Assembly: GCA_025057335.1 (NCBI GenBank)
Contig: JANWXG010000022.1
Location: forward strand, 1-18,584
DNA: 18,584 nucleotides
Source of the DNA: a bacterium
GTDB lineage: Bacteria > Armatimonadota > HRBIN16
Direction: 5' to 3'
Each line of letters opens with the position of its first letter. Within the stretch, counting starts at the first letter, position 1. A program made the translations under genes and the position numbers. This document shows, one piece after another, positions 1-5,854 of the stretch. A model generated the notes under the pieces. The model did no database searches. It saw only the letters and a program-made list of their open reading frames with translations, and was not told where the DNA came from.

Positions 1-13
1 TCGTCACGCTGCT

Positions 14-43
14 ATTGTAGCACGACAGCAGGGCGAGAAGCAA
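14..43 (-). promoter_or_regulatory. sigma70-like promoter firing leftward out of the window
   Basis: Read on the minus strand there is a TTGCTT -35 box (38-43) and a TACAAT -10 box (14-19) separated by 18 nt. The initiation site would lie within the first bases of the window, so the gene it serves is outside to the left. The -35 box is the same as that of the promoter at 16793-16821, which gives some confidence that this is the organism's normal promoter form. Seen in sequence; activity is inferred. Confidence 0.5.
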
Positions 44-151
44 TTTTTCCCCTGATTCATCTCGGCAGCCGGCGTGGGAGAAAATCCGCCTGCCGAAGTA
101 GAGCAGCTAGCAGGTCTGAGCGCCGCGAAGGGACTCACTGCCTGCCGAACG

Positions 152-178
152 GAGATGCTTCGCTATCGCTCGCATGAC
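152..178 (+). repeat. REP-like repeat, right half only
   Basis: The pattern GATGCTTCGCTATCGCTCGC followed by ATGACA matches the right half of the complete palindromic element at 446-499 and the copy at 5569-5597. The left TGTCAT arm is missing here, so it is a partial copy. Widespread bacterial intergenic repeats share the GTCATTCTGA...GCATGAC arrangement; membership in that group is inferred from memory of the motif. Confidence 0.6.
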
Positions 179-225
179 ACGGGGAAACGGCCCAGCAAGA
201 GCCTCGCCACCCATCATGCGCTGAC

Positions 226-245
226 GGATGCGACAGAGCGCATCC
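226..245 (+). repeat. 7 bp hairpin with ACAGAG loop
   Basis: GGATGCG (226-232) and CGCATCC (239-245) pair perfectly around the six-base loop ACAGAG. Stem length, loop size and the flanking CTCCAGAG match the hairpin at 5672-5691, whose stem sequence is different (GGTCACG/CGTGACC). Both copies are followed within about 45 nt by a hairpin with the CTCCGT loop, so the pair forms a composite unit. Confidence 0.65.
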
Positions 246-260
246 CTCCAGAGATGACTT

Positions 261-324
261 GGAGGGTCGCGCTCCGTCGCGACCGCGCAGACCCGACGGC
301 TCGGCAGGAGCCTCGCTCTCCAGA
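261..324 (+). repeat. 64 bp direct repeat, copy 1
   Basis: This copy and 506-569 are identical apart from one base (G at 315, A at 560). The unit contains a perfect hairpin GGTCGCG (265-271), loop CTCCGT (272-277), CGCGACC (278-284), then a second small hairpin GGCTC/GAGCC (298-302 and 308-312). Near-identity over 64 nt between non-coding copies points to recent duplication or gene conversion. Confidence 0.85.
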
Positions 325-362
325 CCTTCTGTCATTCTGATGTCCCTTCCGTTTGTCAAGGG

Positions 363-444
363 GAAGCACTGACGTGCTTCACTACGAACTGTAGAGTTCG
401 TCGGATGCACTTTCGTGCTAGTAGTGGCGCACGTCAGTGCGCCA
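363..444 (+). repeat. chain of four consecutive small hairpins
   Basis: Four perfect stem-loops follow one another, each with a four-base loop: GAAGCAC TGAC GTGCTTC (363-380), ACGAACT GTAG AGTTCGT (384-401), GCAC TTTC GTGC (407-418), and TGGCGCAC GTCA GTGCGCCA (425-444). The first and last loops (TGAC and GTCA) are complementary. CACTAC (380-385) can also pair with GTAGTG (421-426), giving an alternative enclosing fold. No coding or terminator function is evident. Confidence 0.7.
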
Positions 445-445
445 G

Positions 446-499
446 TGTCATTCTGAAGCGGAGAATCTCCCAGATGCTTCGCTAGCGCTCAGCATGACA
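446..499 (+). repeat. complete REP-like palindromic element
   Basis: Terminal arms TGTCAT (446-451) and ATGACA (494-499) extend into an imperfect palindrome: CTGAAGCG on the left pairs with CGCTCAG on the right apart from one mismatch and one bulge. It has no coding capacity, and partial relatives lie at 152-178 and 5569-5597. It resembles the REP or MITE-like GTCATTCTGA elements common in intergenic DNA of many bacteria. Confidence 0.7.
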
Positions 500-505
500 A
501 GCATC

Positions 506-569
506 GGAGGGTCGCGCTCCGTCGCGACCGCGCAGACCCGACGGCTCGGCAGGAGCCTCACTCTCCAGA
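506..569 (+). repeat. 64 bp direct repeat, copy 2
   Basis: This is the second copy of the unit at 261-324, with a single substitution at 560. Its hairpin is GGTCGCG (510-516), loop CTCCGT (517-522), CGCGACC (523-529). It lies just downstream of the REP-like element at 446-499, so REP unit plus CTCCGT hairpin appear to travel together. Confidence 0.85.
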
Positions 570-750
570 GGATGTCACATGAGGGGCGAACCTCACGACA
601 ACCTATCCCCTCTTCGGTAAGCCGTTGCGGGCGCGGCTCTATTCAGAGATTTGTACATCCAGTGATTCGGGAGGAGATCGGATTGCGAAAGGAGGGTAGT
701 TCTCTGTATCTTACGGGAAGACCTCATACGAGCGGTACACACAAGAAGAT

Positions 751-827
751 TGGTCGGGGTGACTGGACTCGAACCAGCGACCTCTTGGTCCCAAACCAAG
801 CGCTCTACCAACCTGAGCTACACCCCG
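751..827 (-). tRNA. tRNA-Pro(UGG)
   Basis: The minus strand folds into a full cloverleaf. The acceptor stem is CGGGGTG (827-821) with CACCCCG (761-755), the discriminator is A (754), and the CCA end is encoded (753-751). The D stem is GCTC/GAGC. The anticodon stem CTTGG/CCAAG encloses loop TTTGGGA, giving anticodon UGG, which reads proline codons. The T arm is GCTGG TTCGAGT CCAGT with a G-U closing pair. Length is 77 nt including CCA. A consensus promoter lies directly upstream (844-873), so it is probably transcribed on its own. Confidence 0.96.
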
Positions 828-843
828 ACCGCTTTCCGATGTT

Positions 844-873
844 ACTATACATCGAAGAGGTAGCGCCTGTCAA
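844..873 (-). promoter_or_regulatory. promoter of tRNA-Pro
   Basis: On the minus strand TTGACA (868-873) and TATAGT (844-849) are spaced by 18 nt. The predicted start is about 10 nt before the tRNA 5' end at 827. An inverted repeat CCTGCA/TGCAGG (879-897) sits between this promoter and the stop of the HD-GYP gene. It lacks a U-tract, so I do not call it a terminator. Confidence 0.75.
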
Positions 874-908
874 GGTGTCCTGCACCCTCGCTGCAGGTGC
901 TTTGCGTT

Positions 909-1502
909 TCAGTCGCACATGAGGTCACACACCTGTAAAAACGCCTCCACCACTCGCGGGTCAAACTGCGTACCCGCGCAGCGTTGTATCTCCGCCTTCG
1001 CTTCCTCTACACTCAGGGGCTCTTTCCAGGAGGCGCCATGCGTCAGAATATCGTATGTTTCGGCGACCGCGATGATGCGGGCGCCCAGCGGTATCTGCTC
1101 TCCGGAAAGCCCATCGGGATAGCCTGTGCCGTCCCAACGTTCATGGTGGTGCTTAATGAGTGGAAGTGTTGGCTGCAAAGCTTGCACAGAACCTAGTATT
1201 TCCAGTGCCAGCGTGGCATGCTGGCGCATGACCTGAATCTCTTCTTCGGTAAGCCTTCCCAGTTTGCACAGGATGTTGTCCGAGATGGCGACTTTGCCGA
1301 TGTCGTGCAGCTCCGCCGCGCGACGCAAGGTGAGCAGCTCCTCGTCGCTCAGACCGAGCTTCTCACCTGTCGCTACTGCCAACACTGCTACCCGTGCGCT
1401 GTGACGGTCTGCTCCCTTCTCACGCATCGCCGCCACGCGCACCAACGCCCGCACGGTATCGTTCACCGCGCGGTTCACCGCGTCGTGCATCGTCGCGCTC
1501 AC
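909..1502 (-). CDS. stand-alone HD-GYP domain phosphodiesterase
   Basis: A 197-residue protein made almost entirely of an HD-GYP domain. This family of metal-dependent phosphohydrolases usually degrades cyclic di-GMP. Visible motifs are H34, the HD pair H66-D67 in ELHDIGK, H95, the HHER segment at 119-122, GYP at 127-129 and a distal D151, so the metal site and the GYP signature look complete. There is no receiver, PAS or membrane segment, so any sensory input must come from a partner. The GTG start overlaps the selA stop by four bases (GTGA), which indicates translational coupling as the third gene of the GH57-selA operon. Substrate identity (c-di-GMP, cGAMP or other) cannot be read from sequence. 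Confidence 0.88.
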   Translation of the reverse strand: MSATMHDAVNRAVNDTVRALVRVAAMREKGADRHSARVAVLAVATGEKLGLSDEELLTLRRAAELHDIGKVAISDNILCKLGRLTEEEIQVMRQHATLALEILGSVQALQPTLPLIKHHHERWDGTGYPDGLSGEQIPLGARIIAVAETYDILTHGASWKEPLSVEEAKAEIQRCAGTQFDPRVVEAFLQVCDLMCD

Positions 1503-2923
1503 CTCCCTGAGACGGATTGCACTGCCCCTCTCACTGCCTGTACCAGCAGCTCCTCCTCCCCCGGCAGCAGCGTGCGCGGGTCGAGCACTACTTCATCTTG
1601 CTCGATACGGGCGAATACAGCCGGTTCCTGCCAGCGTAGGGCGTGCGCCAACTCGGTTGCGCCTAGCCCATCCACGCGCAGGCACACCAGCGTGGTCGGT
1701 AGCTGCTGACCAGGCAAGCTTCCACCGCCGACCTCAGAAACCCCCTCGCGCAGGCGGACGGTCACCCTGTCGTCGGGCAACGCCCGTTGTAGCCTGCGCT
1801 TGAGCTGTTGTGCCCGGCGCCTTAGGGCTGCAGCAGATGTTGTCAACGCACGCAAAGTGGGAATCTCACGTATCGCCTCTTCAGGGTGCAGGTAGAGGCG
1901 CAAGGTGGCTTCCAGCGCCGCCAACGTGAGCTTGTCTACGCGGAGGGCACGGTGCAACGGGTGCCGACGGATGTTCTGCACTAGCTCCTTGCGCCCCAGA
2001 ATGATACCCGCCTGCGAAGCGCCTAGCAGCTTGTCACCACTGCAAGTGACCACATCGCATCCCGATTGTAGGCTCTCCTGCAGTGTCGGTTCGTGCTCCA
2101 GTCCGAACAGCTCGGTGTTCACAAGACAGCCGCTGCCCACGTCGTCCAGCACGGGAAGCTGATACCGATGAGCCAGCGCCGCCAGCTCGGCGGGAGAAAC
2201 CTCTTCTGTAAAACCTACAATGCGAAAGTTACTCGGATGGCAGCGTAGGATGAGCGCTGTCTCAGAGGTAATCGCCCGCTCGTAGTCCGACAGGCGCGTG
2301 CGGTTGGTCGTGCCTACCTCCACCAGCCGCGCTCCGCTCTGGGCGATGATATCGGGCATGCGGAACGCCCCCCCGATTTCCACCAGCTGCCCGCGCGAGA
2401 TAATGACCTCTTTACCCCGCGCCAGCGCCGTCACCGCAAGCAGCACTGCCCCTGCGTTGTTGTTGACGACTGTGGCGTCCTCTGCGCCCGTGAGGCGACA
2501 GAGTAGGTCGCGTACATGCTCCATGCGGTCGCCGCGCTCGCCCGTCTCGCGGTCAATTTCCAGCATCGAGTGTCCCGCCGCTATCTCTGCGACGGCGCGT
2601 TGCGCAGCTTCTGCCAGCACCGCTCTCCCCAGCCCCGTATGCAGCACTACCCCTGTGGCGTTGAGGACGCGGCGCAAGGAGGGGGTACGCCAGCGCTGCA
2701 CCCTCTGCAGCACTCTCTGCACGACCGTAGGCAGGTCGGCGGGGACGACCTCGCCTCTGCGGAGCTGCTCGCGCAACTGTTCCAGCACTTCGCGGGCACA
2801 CTCCACCACCAGCTCACGCCCGTGCAGTGCGACCGCCTGCTGCACCTGCTCCTCTTGCAGCAGGCGCGACACGGCGGGCAGCTGACGCAGGACAGACTGC
2901 CTATCTTCGGTGTAGCCTCTCAT
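1499..2923 (-). CDS. selA: L-seryl-tRNA(Sec) selenium transferase
   Basis: SelA is the PLP enzyme that converts seryl-tRNA(Sec) to selenocysteinyl-tRNA(Sec) using selenophosphate. The 474-residue length fits the bacterial family (about 460). Clear signatures are an N-terminal helical region (1-80), the segment RRVLNATGVVLHTGLGR (84-100), RETGERGDR (125-133) and the PLP lysine K298 in CSGDKLLGASQAG, close to K295 of the E. coli enzyme. The ATG start directly abuts the TAG stop of the GH57 gene, and its own stop overlaps the HD-GYP start. No selB, selD, tRNA-Sec or recognisable selenoprotein lies in the window, so the rest of the selenocysteine pathway must be elsewhere. Confidence 0.95.
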   Translation of the reverse strand: MRGYTEDRQSVLRQLPAVSRLLQEEQVQQAVALHGRELVVECAREVLEQLREQLRRGEVVPADLPTVVQRVLQRVQRWRTPSLRRVLNATGVVLHTGLGRAVLAEAAQRAVAEIAAGHSMLEIDRETGERGDRMEHVRDLLCRLTGAEDATVVNNNAGAVLLAVTALARGKEVIISRGQLVEIGGAFRMPDIIAQSGARLVEVGTTNRTRLSDYERAITSETALILRCHPSNFRIVGFTEEVSPAELAALAHRYQLPVLDDVGSGCLVNTELFGLEHEPTLQESLQSGCDVVTCSGDKLLGASQAGIILGRKELVQNIRRHPLHRALRVDKLTLAALEATLRLYLHPEEAIREIPTLRALTTSAAALRRRAQQLKRRLQRALPDDRVTVRLREGVSEVGGGSLPGQQLPTTLVCLRVDGLGATELAHALRWQEPAVFARIEQDEVVLDPRTLLPGEEELLVQAVRGAVQSVSGR

Positions 2924-4663
2924 CTACTCGTTCGGCGGGTAGTCCAGCTGCGCCCACCACTTCGGCTCGACATCGGGGAAGAGGTCATCGCGTTCTTCCG
3001 CCTCCCCCAACGCCCCCCATTCTTCCGGTGTTGGCTCCTCGCCGCGCGCTACGCGCTCCAACAGGTTTACCAGCATCTGGAAGCGGTCGGCGTGCCACTG
3101 CGCCCGCAGCTCGGCGTAGTCTCGCGCCGACCAGGTGCTAATCAGGAACTGCCAGTCCGAAGACTGTAGCAGCAGCAGCTCGCGGGCGATTTGCTTGAGA
3201 ATAGTCTGCACTCGAGGGTGGTCGCCATACTGCCGCGCGAGGCGTACCATCTCCCGCTCCGCTGGGTAGATACGCTTCCATGTCCATTCCGTCCATTCGT
3301 TGAGCCAGACCCAGTGATAGCCGCCCTCGCCCCACGAGCCTTCGGGGAGCTGCACCACCGTCTGCGGGCGATTCTGCCGCAGATACTCCCCACAGGTAAT
3401 CGGGTGGATTTCTGGGTGCGCTTCCATCCCACGCCGCACCCAGTACAGCCACTCCGGTCCCTCGAACCACCAGTGACCGTACAGCTCCGTGTCGTACATG
3501 GCGGTGATGATGCCGCTCTGACCAGTAGACTCGATATGCTCGCGCAGCACCTGGTGCGCGAGGTCGACGAAGTGCTTGGCGTGTTCCTGTATCCGCTCGA
3601 ACGCCCGCGCCAGCTCGTATGGCTGCTTCTTGCCGAGGTCGTCCTTAGGGCGAGAGATGCGCCAGTAGCGCAGACCGCCAGGCGGCTGCTTTTTATGGAA
3701 CTCCAGATAGTATTCGTCGCCCGGGTAGCCCGTGTCGGCGCTCCAAACCTGAACCCCTGTGCGCGGATCCCGGGTGAAGACGGCGATAGGCGGCTTGGGC
3801 TCTCCCGAGGAGTTGACCAAGTACACCTGGTAAGGCGACTTCTCTACCTCCTCCGGGCGATACTGCGTGCTGAACTGTTCCCACAGCTCGCGCAGGGGGC
3901 GAAAGCGCTCTGCATACACGCCGATGGCTTCACCGCCCTTCAGCAGGTGCGAGTCAACGAAGAAGTATTCGATGCCGTTCTCAGCGAGAATCTCCTCGAC
4001 GCCTTTGCGCAGCCAGGGCTCCGTAGGCTTGCCCTCGAACTCCACAGGGTAATTCCAGCGGTAGCGTGGACGGTAGGCACACTCAGGCAACCAGAAACCC
4101 CGGGGCGCCCTGCCGAACAGACGTTTATAGGTCTGCACGCCCTGTTTAACCTGGGCTTGCACCGCCTCGTCTGTGCCTAGCAGGGGCAGGTAGCCGTGGG
4201 TGGCAGCGCTGGTGAGGATTTCGATATGACCCGCGTCCTGCAGCTCGCGAAACGCGCCGATGATATCCGACTGGTAGCGTTCGCGGAAATCGGTAAGAGT
4301 TTTGCGGAAAAACCGATACCAATACTCCGCTAGCGCTGCCATGCCCAGCTTGCGCTCCGCCAGGAACTCTTTGCGGTTGATCTCGGCGGCGGCGATTTTG
4401 TCCTGCAACCACGCCTCGAACTCGGCGGCAAATGCAGGGTGCGCCAGCTGCTCCCCCAGCACAGGCGTGATGCCCACTGTGAATTGCGGTGAGATGCCCT
4501 CCCCAATCAGGCGATGACAGGTATTTAACAGCGGAATATACGTCTCGGCAGCGCTCTCAGACAGCCAATCCATGCCATGTGGGCTGCGTCCGTGTGCCAA
4601 CACATACGGGATGTGCGAATGCAGCACAAAAGCGAAATAGCCGAGTGGTCTTGTGTTTTCCAA
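2924..4663 (-). CDS. GH57 1,4-alpha-glucan branching enzyme (TTG start)
   Basis: A cytoplasmic glycoside hydrolase family 57 protein of about 579 residues, most like the branching enzymes that form alpha-1,6 branches in glycogen. Counting from the TTG start, HSHIPY lies at residues 15-20, GHIEILTSAATHGYLPLL near 145-162, the expected nucleophile E194 in FWLPECAYRP, and the expected acid/base D391 in MYDTELYGHWWFEG. A tryptophan-rich WLNEWTEWTW segment follows. The longest open frame begins at an ATG ending at 4708, but that ATG lies inside the -10 box of the promoter at 4704-4733 and lacks a ribosome site. The TTG at 4661-4663 has AGGAGG (4674-4679) 10 nt upstream and lies within the transcript. 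The gene leads the operon with selA and the HD-GYP gene. A GH57 alpha-amylase or 4-alpha-glucanotransferase is the less likely alternative. Confidence 0.88.
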   Translation of the reverse strand: MENTRPLGYFAFVLHSHIPYVLAHGRSPHGMDWLSESAAETYIPLLNTCHRLIGEGISPQFTVGITPVLGEQLAHPAFAAEFEAWLQDKIAAAEINRKEFLAERKLGMAALAEYWYRFFRKTLTDFRERYQSDIIGAFRELQDAGHIEILTSAATHGYLPLLGTDEAVQAQVKQGVQTYKRLFGRAPRGFWLPECAYRPRYRWNYPVEFEGKPTEPWLRKGVEEILAENGIEYFFVDSHLLKGGEAIGVYAERFRPLRELWEQFSTQYRPEEVEKSPYQVYLVNSSGEPKPPIAVFTRDPRTGVQVWSADTGYPGDEYYLEFHKKQPPGGLRYWRISRPKDDLGKKQPYELARAFERIQEHAKHFVDLAHQVLREHIESTGQSGIITAMYDTELYGHWWFEGPEWLYWVRRGMEAHPEIHPITCGEYLRQNRPQTVVQLPEGSWGEGGYHWVWLNEWTEWTWKRIYPAEREMVRLARQYGDHPRVQTILKQIARELLLLQSSDWQFLISTWSARDYAELRAQWHADRFQMLVNLLERVARGEEPTPEEWGALGEAEERDDLFPDVEPKWWAQLDYPPNE

Positions 4664-4703
4664 GTCTCTCCTGCCTCCTTGCGTATGCCGTGCGGTTGTA
4701 GTA

Positions 4704-4733
4704 AGCATATCAGTTTTGCTCTGCAGGTGTCAA
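4704..4733 (-). promoter_or_regulatory. promoter of the GH57-selA-HD-GYP operon
   Basis: On the minus strand there is a perfect TTGACA -35 box (4728-4733), an 18 nt spacer and a TATGCT -10 box (4704-4709). Initiation is expected near 4697, about 34 nt ahead of the TTG start. The ATG of the longer frame is part of the -10 box, which rules it out as a start from this promoter. Confidence 0.75.
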
Positions 4734-4792
4734 CTTAGCGACGTTGCGCAGCGGGCGATGGGTGTGACACAATAAAGACGGGAGGTGAGAGC

Positions 4793-5380
4793 ATGGCGGA
4801 TACGGCGTTGTTGATTGTGGACGTACAGAACGACTTCTGTCCGGGTGGGGCGTTGCCCGTGCCTGAGGGCGACCAGGTGGTGCCTGTATTGAACCAGGCT
4901 ATCGAGCGGTTTCAGCAGGCAGGCGCGCCTATCATTGCCTCGCGCGACTGGCATCCGGAGCGGAGTACGCACTTCGCAGCGTACGGCGGAAAGTGGCCCG
5001 TTCACTGCGTGCAGAGAACAGAGGGGGCAGCGTTTCATCCCGACCTGCGCCTACCCGAGGATGCCATCGTCGTCTCCAAAGGCATGGGGGAAAACGAGGA
5101 TGGCTACTCTGCGTTCGAGGCGCGCACGGACGACGGCACCCCGCTGGAGAGCCTGCTTCGCGAGAAGGGTATCCGGCGTCTGGTGGTGGGCGGTCTAGCA
5201 ACAGACTACTGCGTGCGAGCGTCGGTGTTGGGTGCCCTAGAGCGTGGTATCGAGGTGCTGGTCTTGCAGGATGCCATTCGCGGAGTGGATGTGCAGCCGG
5301 GCGACAGTGAGAGGGCGCTCGCAGAGATGCAGCAGAAAGGAGCCAAGTTGGTCTCGCTGGAGGAGGTGGACCTGTCATAG
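4793..5380 (+). CDS. pncA: nicotinamidase, isochorismatase-like fold
   Basis: This enzyme hydrolyses nicotinamide to nicotinate and ammonia in NAD salvage. It has 195 residues, as expected. The catalytic triad is D10 (in LLIVDVQNDF), K96 (in VSKGMGE) and C140 (in ATDYCV). Metal ligands D52, H54, H60 and H71 fall at the positions known from nicotinamidases, which separates it from other isochorismatase-fold amidases. The ribosome site GGAGGTGA (4781-4788) lies 4 nt before the ATG. It is divergent from the GH57 operon. A poor -35/-10 pair (TTGCGC, CACAAT around 4744-4773) is the only promoter candidate. The gene stands alone, with a repeat-rich gap downstream. Confidence 0.93.
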   Translation: MADTALLIVDVQNDFCPGGALPVPEGDQVVPVLNQAIERFQQAGAPIIASRDWHPERSTHFAAYGGKWPVHCVQRTEGAAFHPDLRLPEDAIVVSKGMGENEDGYSAFEARTDDGTPLESLLREKGIRRLVVGGLATDYCVRASVLGALERGIEVLVLQDAIRGVDVQPGDSERALAEMQQKGAKLVSLEEVDLS

Positions 5381-5383
5381 TCT

Positions 5384-5505
5384 ACTCGTGACGGGTGCAA
5401 GCGACACCGTACGAGTGTTCGCCTCGGTGACTTGTAGATTGGTGAGGCGTGCTTCTCGGCTTAGAGAAGTGTTCGCGTGCTACAGGACGAACCCTTCCTG
5501 TTCGT
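5384..5505 (+). repeat. chain of small hairpins after pncA
   Basis: Four stem-loops follow in series: a bulged 12 bp stem ACTCGT...ACGAGT (5384-5416), CGCCTC/GAGGCG (5420-5449), CTTCTC/GAGAAG (5452-5469) and ACGAAC/GTTCGT (5487-5505). The layout and the ACGAAC/GTTCGT stem recall the chain at 363-444, whose second stem is ACGAACT/AGTTCGT. None is followed by a U-tract, so a simple terminator of pncA is unlikely. The gap 5381-5854 contains no supported gene. Confidence 0.55.
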
Positions 5506-5568
5506 TAGTCAGGATGGCGCTTCTGTGTTCTCCTGAGGGGGGAAGAATGCCCGTTCGCCAGCGTCGGA

Positions 5569-5597
5569 GAGATGCTTCTCTATCGCTCTGCGTGACA
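5569..5597 (+). repeat. REP-like repeat, diverged right half
   Basis: The segment GAGATGCTTCTCTATCGCTC then TGCGTGACA aligns with 152-178 and with the right half of 446-499. As at the first site, it is followed downstream by AGCCTCGTCCACCAGA-type sequence and then by the loop-conserved hairpins, so the order of units is kept between the two gaps. Confidence 0.5.
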
Positions 5598-5671
5598 GGG
5601 GGGAGACAGCTCGGACGGAGCCTCGTCCACCAGAATGATGGCAAGACATGCCCCGTCACATCCGCCATCAT

Positions 5672-5691
5672 GGTCACGACGGAGCGTGACC
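5672..5691 (+). repeat. 7 bp hairpin with ACGGAG loop
   Basis: GGTCACG (5672-5678) and CGTGACC (5685-5691) enclose the loop ACGGAG. The loop is the exact reverse complement of the CTCCGT loop of the next hairpin (5716-5741), so in RNA the two loops could pair over six bases. The counterpart in the first gap is at 226-245. Confidence 0.7.
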
Positions 5692-5715
5692 TTCCAGAAG
5701 TTTTTGCCCAGATTG

Positions 5716-5741
5716 GAGGGACGCGCTCCGTCGCGTCCCTC
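5716..5741 (+). repeat. 10 bp hairpin with CTCCGT loop
   Basis: GAGGGACGCG (5716-5725) pairs perfectly with CGCGTCCCTC (5732-5741) around CTCCGT. Compared with the GGTCGCG/CGCGACC stems at 265-284 and 510-529, the stem sequence has changed but both arms changed together, so pairing is kept while the loop is unchanged. Confidence 0.75.
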
Positions 5742-5745
5742 TATA

Positions 5746-5767
5746 GGTCACACGACGGAGCGTGACC
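5746..5767 (+). repeat. hairpin with ACGGAG loop, imperfect copy
   Basis: GGTCAC (5746-5751) pairs with GTGACC (5762-5767). Relative to 5672-5691 an extra AC is inserted in the left arm, so the ACGGAG hexamer (5755-5760) sits in a slightly larger loop. It lies only 4 nt after the CTCCGT hairpin, making a run of three related hairpins. Confidence 0.6.
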
Positions 5768-5854
5768 CTCTAGAGATTGTCTGCGTTGAATACGATTGGC
5801 GGTTCCCATAACCAGCGCGGTTGCAGTAGCCTGCTCTCCCCAGTGCGCCATCGG

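Larger units (their letters stand above)
62..570. repeat. repeat-rich intergenic region without a supported gene
   Basis: No open frame here has a credible start, a family signature, or freedom from the repeats. The stretch holds an inverted repeat TCGGCAG/CTGCCGA (62-68 and 90-96), two REP-like units (152-178 and 446-499), two copies of a 64 bp direct repeat (261-324 and 506-569), a hairpin at 226-245, and a chain of four consecutive hairpins (363-444). Related units recur at 5384-5767 in the other large gap, so this is an interspersed repeat family and not decayed coding sequence. From 570 to 750 I see only a small hairpin TGAGG/CCTCA (579-594) and no gene. Confidence 0.75.

Noticed and set aside
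226..569. CRISPR array
   Set aside because: Repeats are irregularly spaced, differ in length and stem sequence, and there are no uniform spacers or cas genes.
879..897. Intrinsic terminator after the HD-GYP gene
   Set aside because: There is a 6 bp inverted repeat but no U-tract on the minus strand, and it adjoins the tRNA promoter instead.
437..922. 161-codon plus-strand frame through the repeats and the tRNA
   Set aside because: It reads through a REP element, the 64 bp repeat and the antisense of tRNA-Pro, has no ribosome site and no recognisable domain.
1499..2923. Complete selenocysteine locus or a selenoprotein nearby
   Set aside because: Only selA is present; the tRNA in the window is proline, and no gene shows an in-frame TGA at a known selenocysteine position.
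3191..4180. 329-codon plus-strand frame antisense to the GH57 gene
   Set aside because: The GH57 protein on the other strand has complete catalytic motifs; the antisense frame has no ribosome site or family signature and is explained by GC-rich codon bias.
5244..5765. 173-codon frame from inside pncA into the gap
   Set aside because: It overlaps pncA in another frame and then crosses the hairpin repeats; composition is arginine- and serine-rich, as expected of a shadow frame.
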